From Xenorhabdus khoisanae (GTDB taxonomy: Bacteria; Pseudomonadota; Gammaproteobacteria; Enterobacterales; Enterobacteriaceae): a DNA stretch of 64,000 nt. The stretch lies in contig NZ_LFCV01000002.1 in assembly GCF_001037465.1 (NCBI RefSeq), positions 1 to 64,000 on the forward strand. Reading direction: 5' to 3'. Position 1 is the first letter of the stretch. Each line of letters opens with the position of its first letter. The translations under genes were made by a program, and so were the position numbers. Below the pieces are notes generated by a model. The model did not search any database. It saw nothing but the letters and a program-made list of their open reading frames with translations, and had not been told where the DNA came from. This document shows, piece by piece, positions 61,097-64,000 of the stretch.

Positions 61097-63184
61097 TTAA
61101 AAAATTAAACGGCCTACTTTGGCTAATTCTCGTGATAATGCTGTTTCAATATTTTTATTACTGACTTCATTATGGTTATTCTCTGCGGCAAACAGTGAAG
61201 ACAATAAAGCAATATTACGAATATTCGCCCCTGTTACGCTTGTTCGTTGAGCTAATTTATCGAAATCCACATCCTGGGCGACTTTTATATTTTCAGGCCA
61301 GATTGCCTGCCACATTTTCTTGCGGATGGTTTCATCCGGGTAAGTAAAGCGGGTAATAAAGGTAAAACGGCGATTAAAGGCGTTGTCCAAATGGCTACGA
61401 TTATTGGTGGATAAAATAACCAACCCCGGATAGTTCTCCAGCCGTTGCAGTAGATAAGAGACTTCAATATTGGCATGTCGGTCTTGCGCATCTTTGGTTT
61501 CACTGCGTTTACCAAATAACGCATCCGCTTCATCAAAGAATAAAACACCGGCATCCTGTTCTGCCAAATCGAAGATACGGGATAAGTTTTTCTCTGTTTC
61601 GCCGATGTATTTATTCACGACGGTAGATAAATCCACTTTGATTAAGTCAACGCCAATGTAATTGGCAATCACTTCTGCTGCCATAGTTTTTCCGGTGCCA
61701 GAATCACCATAAAACAGGGCGCTGATACCCGTACCATAACCAATCTTATCTTTAAAACCTCCCGCCAGGACGTGTTCCCGATACTTAATGGCTGCGAGTA
61801 TTTCTTGTATCTGTTGAGCAATATCATCAGATACCAATAAATCTTTTAATGAACGTTTAGGGGTAATGCGTTGTGCCAATTGACCAAAATTTTGCTGGGC
61901 GCGTAAATTGAGTGCCTTATGGATATCACATTGCTGCAAAATACCTGAAGGATCTCGCTGTTGCTGGTAAAGTTTCGCCTCTTGTAAAATTAATGGCAGG
62001 GTTTCAGGATTAAATGCGTAACGTTGGCTTAAGGTTATTGCATCTATATCATTTGCACAGTGATTGGGTAAATGGGCCGTCAATAATCTTGCTTTTTCCA
62101 CCGAAGTGAAAGCGGGCATTTCGATCAGTAATGTCGATATCTTTTTCAGCCATACTAACGGTGAGTGTGGTTCAACCAGACAGATAACCCTTAATTCAGA
62201 TTGGTTTAATAAGGCTGACAGGGGATCCAGCAAGTGTTTATTCTGTTCTGCAAATAAGCAAAAGTTTCGTAACAATAAACAGGCACCACGCATACGAATT
62301 TCTCGCAAAATGGCTTTTATATGGCAAAACAGGGAGTTGTCATCGTTATCAGCTAAGCTGGCGATATCCACAAGCAGCGTTTGCCGTTGTTCTGATGCCA
62401 TCATATTAGCAACGACATGGGATCTGGCACTATCGGCCATGCCCCGCAGTAAGATAACGGGCCGGATATCATCATGATCAGATAACAGTACATTACCCAA
62501 CGCTTGTTTTAATCCTGCTGGATAATTGCCGATTTCTGTGGGCGTTATCCACTCAACACAATGTTCCAGAGCAGGTGCAATATAGTGATGCCCAAGTAAA
62601 AAATGATATACGCTGCTGTCTGTGATAAAGGGTGTCTGGAGCCAGGATAACGTTTTCTGACGACTATCAATAGATAACAGTTGGCAGCCAACCAAGGGAG
62701 CCTGGTGTAAAAAACTGGCCTGCTGTGCCTGTTTTTCCAGCATTGAGTGGCAAAACAGTTCCAAAGCCAACGCAAAAGCGGGCAGCCGAGATTGTTGTTC
62801 TCCCTGAACCAGAGCAAACAGGTGATAGTAGCGGTTATCGAAATGGGGCAGTAAACCTAACAACAAAACATCCCTTTCAAAATCAGTCAGTTCAAAATGT
62901 GTAATCAGGTCAGTTAATCGGGATGCCACGGGCGTGACGGTGTGCGGTATTGTCAGGCAATCATCGGTGAGCCAATGAGGTTTTCCCAGAGGGTTATCCA
63001 GTCTGTTTATCACATCTTCTTCGCTTAACAAGAACTCATCAAGGAGGTCACCTTTCTGGCCTGATATGCAATGGAAATGGTATTGCAGAACGAGATCGAT
63101 GCGTTCCAGTTGGCTATATAAGAACATTAAATGAGGATCATTATGTTGCTGAAATAAATCAGGGAAAACAGGCGCTGTATTCAT
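61097..63184 (-). CDS. pvc15: PVC AAA+ ATPase Pvc15
   Basis: A 695-residue protein. The N-terminal half is a degenerate AAA-like and helical region. The C-terminal AAA+ module has Walker A FYGDSGTGKTMAAE, Walker B GVLFFDEADALFGKR, sensor-1 VILSTNNRSHLD and the arginine-finger region NRRFTFITRF. The homologues Afp15/Pvc15 are required for assembly or cargo loading of the injection particle. It sits between pvc14 and pvc16 in the standard PVC order. Confidence 0.93.
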   Translation of the reverse strand: MNTAPVFPDLFQQHNDPHLMFLYSQLERIDLVLQYHFHCISGQKGDLLDEFLLSEEDVINRLDNPLGKPHWLTDDCLTIPHTVTPVASRLTDLITHFELTDFERDVLLLGLLPHFDNRYYHLFALVQGEQQSRLPAFALALELFCHSMLEKQAQQASFLHQAPLVGCQLLSIDSRQKTLSWLQTPFITDSSVYHFLLGHHYIAPALEHCVEWITPTEIGNYPAGLKQALGNVLLSDHDDIRPVILLRGMADSARSHVVANMMASEQRQTLLVDIASLADNDDNSLFCHIKAILREIRMRGACLLLRNFCLFAEQNKHLLDPLSALLNQSELRVICLVEPHSPLVWLKKISTLLIEMPAFTSVEKARLLTAHLPNHCANDIDAITLSQRYAFNPETLPLILQEAKLYQQQRDPSGILQQCDIHKALNLRAQQNFGQLAQRITPKRSLKDLLVSDDIAQQIQEILAAIKYREHVLAGGFKDKIGYGTGISALFYGDSGTGKTMAAEVIANYIGVDLIKVDLSTVVNKYIGETEKNLSRIFDLAEQDAGVLFFDEADALFGKRSETKDAQDRHANIEVSYLLQRLENYPGLVILSTNNRSHLDNAFNRRFTFITRFTYPDETIRKKMWQAIWPENIKVAQDVDFDKLAQRTSVTGANIRNIALLSSLFAAENNHNEVSNKNIETALSRELAKVGRLIF

Positions 63185-63220
63185 AAATTTTTACTCAGAC
63201 TAATTTACTGTGTTTGATGG

Positions 63221-64000
63221 TTATGACCACGTTATGGTGATAGGGTGTTGCAACCAGCTAAAGCTCGCGATATTCATTGGCCACGCCCATTCGCTTATCA
63301 GTGCATCATAAACTTCGGGTTTAATATGGATGTTTTTTATTCCATTTAACTCACTTAATTCCCCGGAACGTTGCAGAAATAAGTGTCGCACATCGTTTAT
63401 TCCCATTTTTTTCCAGGCTGGAAGTTGTTCGATGATTTTTTCCAGCCATTGGTTGATGGCAATTTGTTGTTCTGGCTTTGGGGTACGCCATCGCGCGTTG
63501 TCATGTATGGGTAATCCACAAAGTATTTTATTGAGAGTCAATCGCCATGCAGGTATTTCCTCTTCTTCCCAAATCAGCCAATCAAGTAAACAGACCGCCT
63601 CTCTTTGTGCTTCAAGGCTGATAAATTGATTCTTTTCCAGTAAATCAAAGGTACGGAAAAATATGGGCAATAACGGCCATAAAATCATGCAACCGGCATT
63701 GCTGATGGTTAAAACGGATTGTGATGATGGAGTCTGAATTCCATTACTGGGTTGTATGGATGATATTTTCGCTGGTGAAGTTGATCTCGGTAATTCCTTA
63801 TGTTGCTCTCTGTTTTGTAAAGTTGGAAGACTTTGTTTTACCGCCTCTTTTATAAGACCATAATGCTGTTGCGTAGCTGTTGGCTGATGGTATGTTGCAA
63901 ATGGCAGTACTGTATCCATCTGCATATCAGTTTCATTGTAAGTCTGTTTTAATAGACTGTTATTATTCTGAATAATATTTATTGTCGGTGTTTGCTTATT
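63221..64000 (-). CDS. pvc14: PVC tape-measure protein Pvc14, C-terminal part (continues beyond the window)
   Basis: The frame is open from 63221 to the window end with no stop. A Met at 63925 is internal, since coding-like sequence (NKQTPTINIIQNNNSLLKQT) continues upstream to base 64000. The visible part has SNAGCMILWPLLPIFFRTFDLL, EAVCLLDWLIWEEE and LTLNKILCGLPI, the C-terminal signature of the contractile-injection-system tape-measure family (Afp14/Pvc14). It sets particle length. The N-terminal several hundred residues lie outside. Confidence 0.88.
   Translation of the reverse strand, partial: NKQTPTINIIQNNNSLLKQTYNETDMQMDTVLPFATYHQPTATQQHYGLIKEAVKQSLPTLQNREQHKELPRSTSPAKISSIQPSNGIQTPSSQSVLTISNAGCMILWPLLPIFFRTFDLLEKNQFISLEAQREAVCLLDWLIWEEEEIPAWRLTLNKILCGLPIHDNARWRTPKPEQQIAINQWLEKIIEQLPAWKKMGINDVRHLFLQRSGELSELNGIKNIHIKPEVYDALISEWAWPMNIASFSWLQHPITITWS

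Noticed and set aside
63221-63925. Treating 63925 as the start of pvc14
   Set aside because: The frame stays open and protein-like to the end of the window, so this Met is internal and the gene is cut by the window edge.

Overview
The window is chromosomal DNA of an AT-rich enterobacterium of the insect-pathogen group. Photorhabdus is the best fit and Xenorhabdus is possible. The housekeeping blocks (mltD-gloB-yafS-rnhA-dnaQ-tRNA-Asp and tkt-epd-pgk-fbaA) are enterobacterial. The accessory genes are a TcdA1-like Tc toxin, TccC pieces and a Photorhabdus virulence cassette (PVC, an extracellular contractile injection system) with its payload genes. All identifications come from reading the proteins and from remembered family members; no database search was run.

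Layout. 1-914: an IS630-family element with a frameshifted transposase. 915-10.4 kb: small accessory genes, including benE/sutR with a striking operator, a MocR/GNAT deletion scar, a candidate cysteine-protease protein, a metallo-beta-lactamase-fold enzyme, soxR with a SoxR box, a RidA remnant and mepB. 10.5-14.8 kb: conserved core genes. 14.9-15.8 kb: tRNA-Asp, then a yefM-yoeB toxin-antitoxin pair lying between two copies of the tRNA terminator. 17.3-23.1 kb: tkt and epd-pgk-fbaA. 23.3-33.7 kb: the Tc region, with a collapsed tccC, an intact 2510-residue tcdA and the wreck of a second tcdA carrying an expanded hexanucleotide repeat. 34-39.2 kb: dtpB and a beta-glucoside PTS/6-phospho-beta-glucosidase pair.

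39.3-53.4 kb holds a complete 4-hydroxyphenylacetate (hpa) catabolic cluster: hpaC, hpaB, hpaA, hpaX, hpaI, hpaH, a succinate-semialdehyde dehydrogenase, hpaF, hpaD, hpaE, hpaG2, hpaG1 and the divergent repressor hpaR. Together these take 4-hydroxyphenylacetate to pyruvate and succinate. A small two-gene foreign-looking cassette sits between hpaB and hpaA. 53.6-55.8 kb: a zinc alcohol dehydrogenase and a divergent SDR protein that lacks the catalytic Tyr.

55.9-64.0 kb is the distal end of a PVC operon on the minus strand. In transcription order it holds pvc14 (cut by the window edge), pvc15 (AAA+ ATPase), pvc16 and then a payload region: an ADP-ribosyltransferase effector, a LysR-type HTH-only protein, a broken ADP-ribosyltransferase effector, a cytidine-deaminase-fold effector and a PI-PLC-fold effector. 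The most notable observation is that the intact ADP-ribosyltransferase has the same catalytic domain as the Tc toxin component TccC3 (actin-modifying), attached to a PVC-type N-terminus instead of an RHS cage. The same warhead therefore appears in two unrelated delivery machines.
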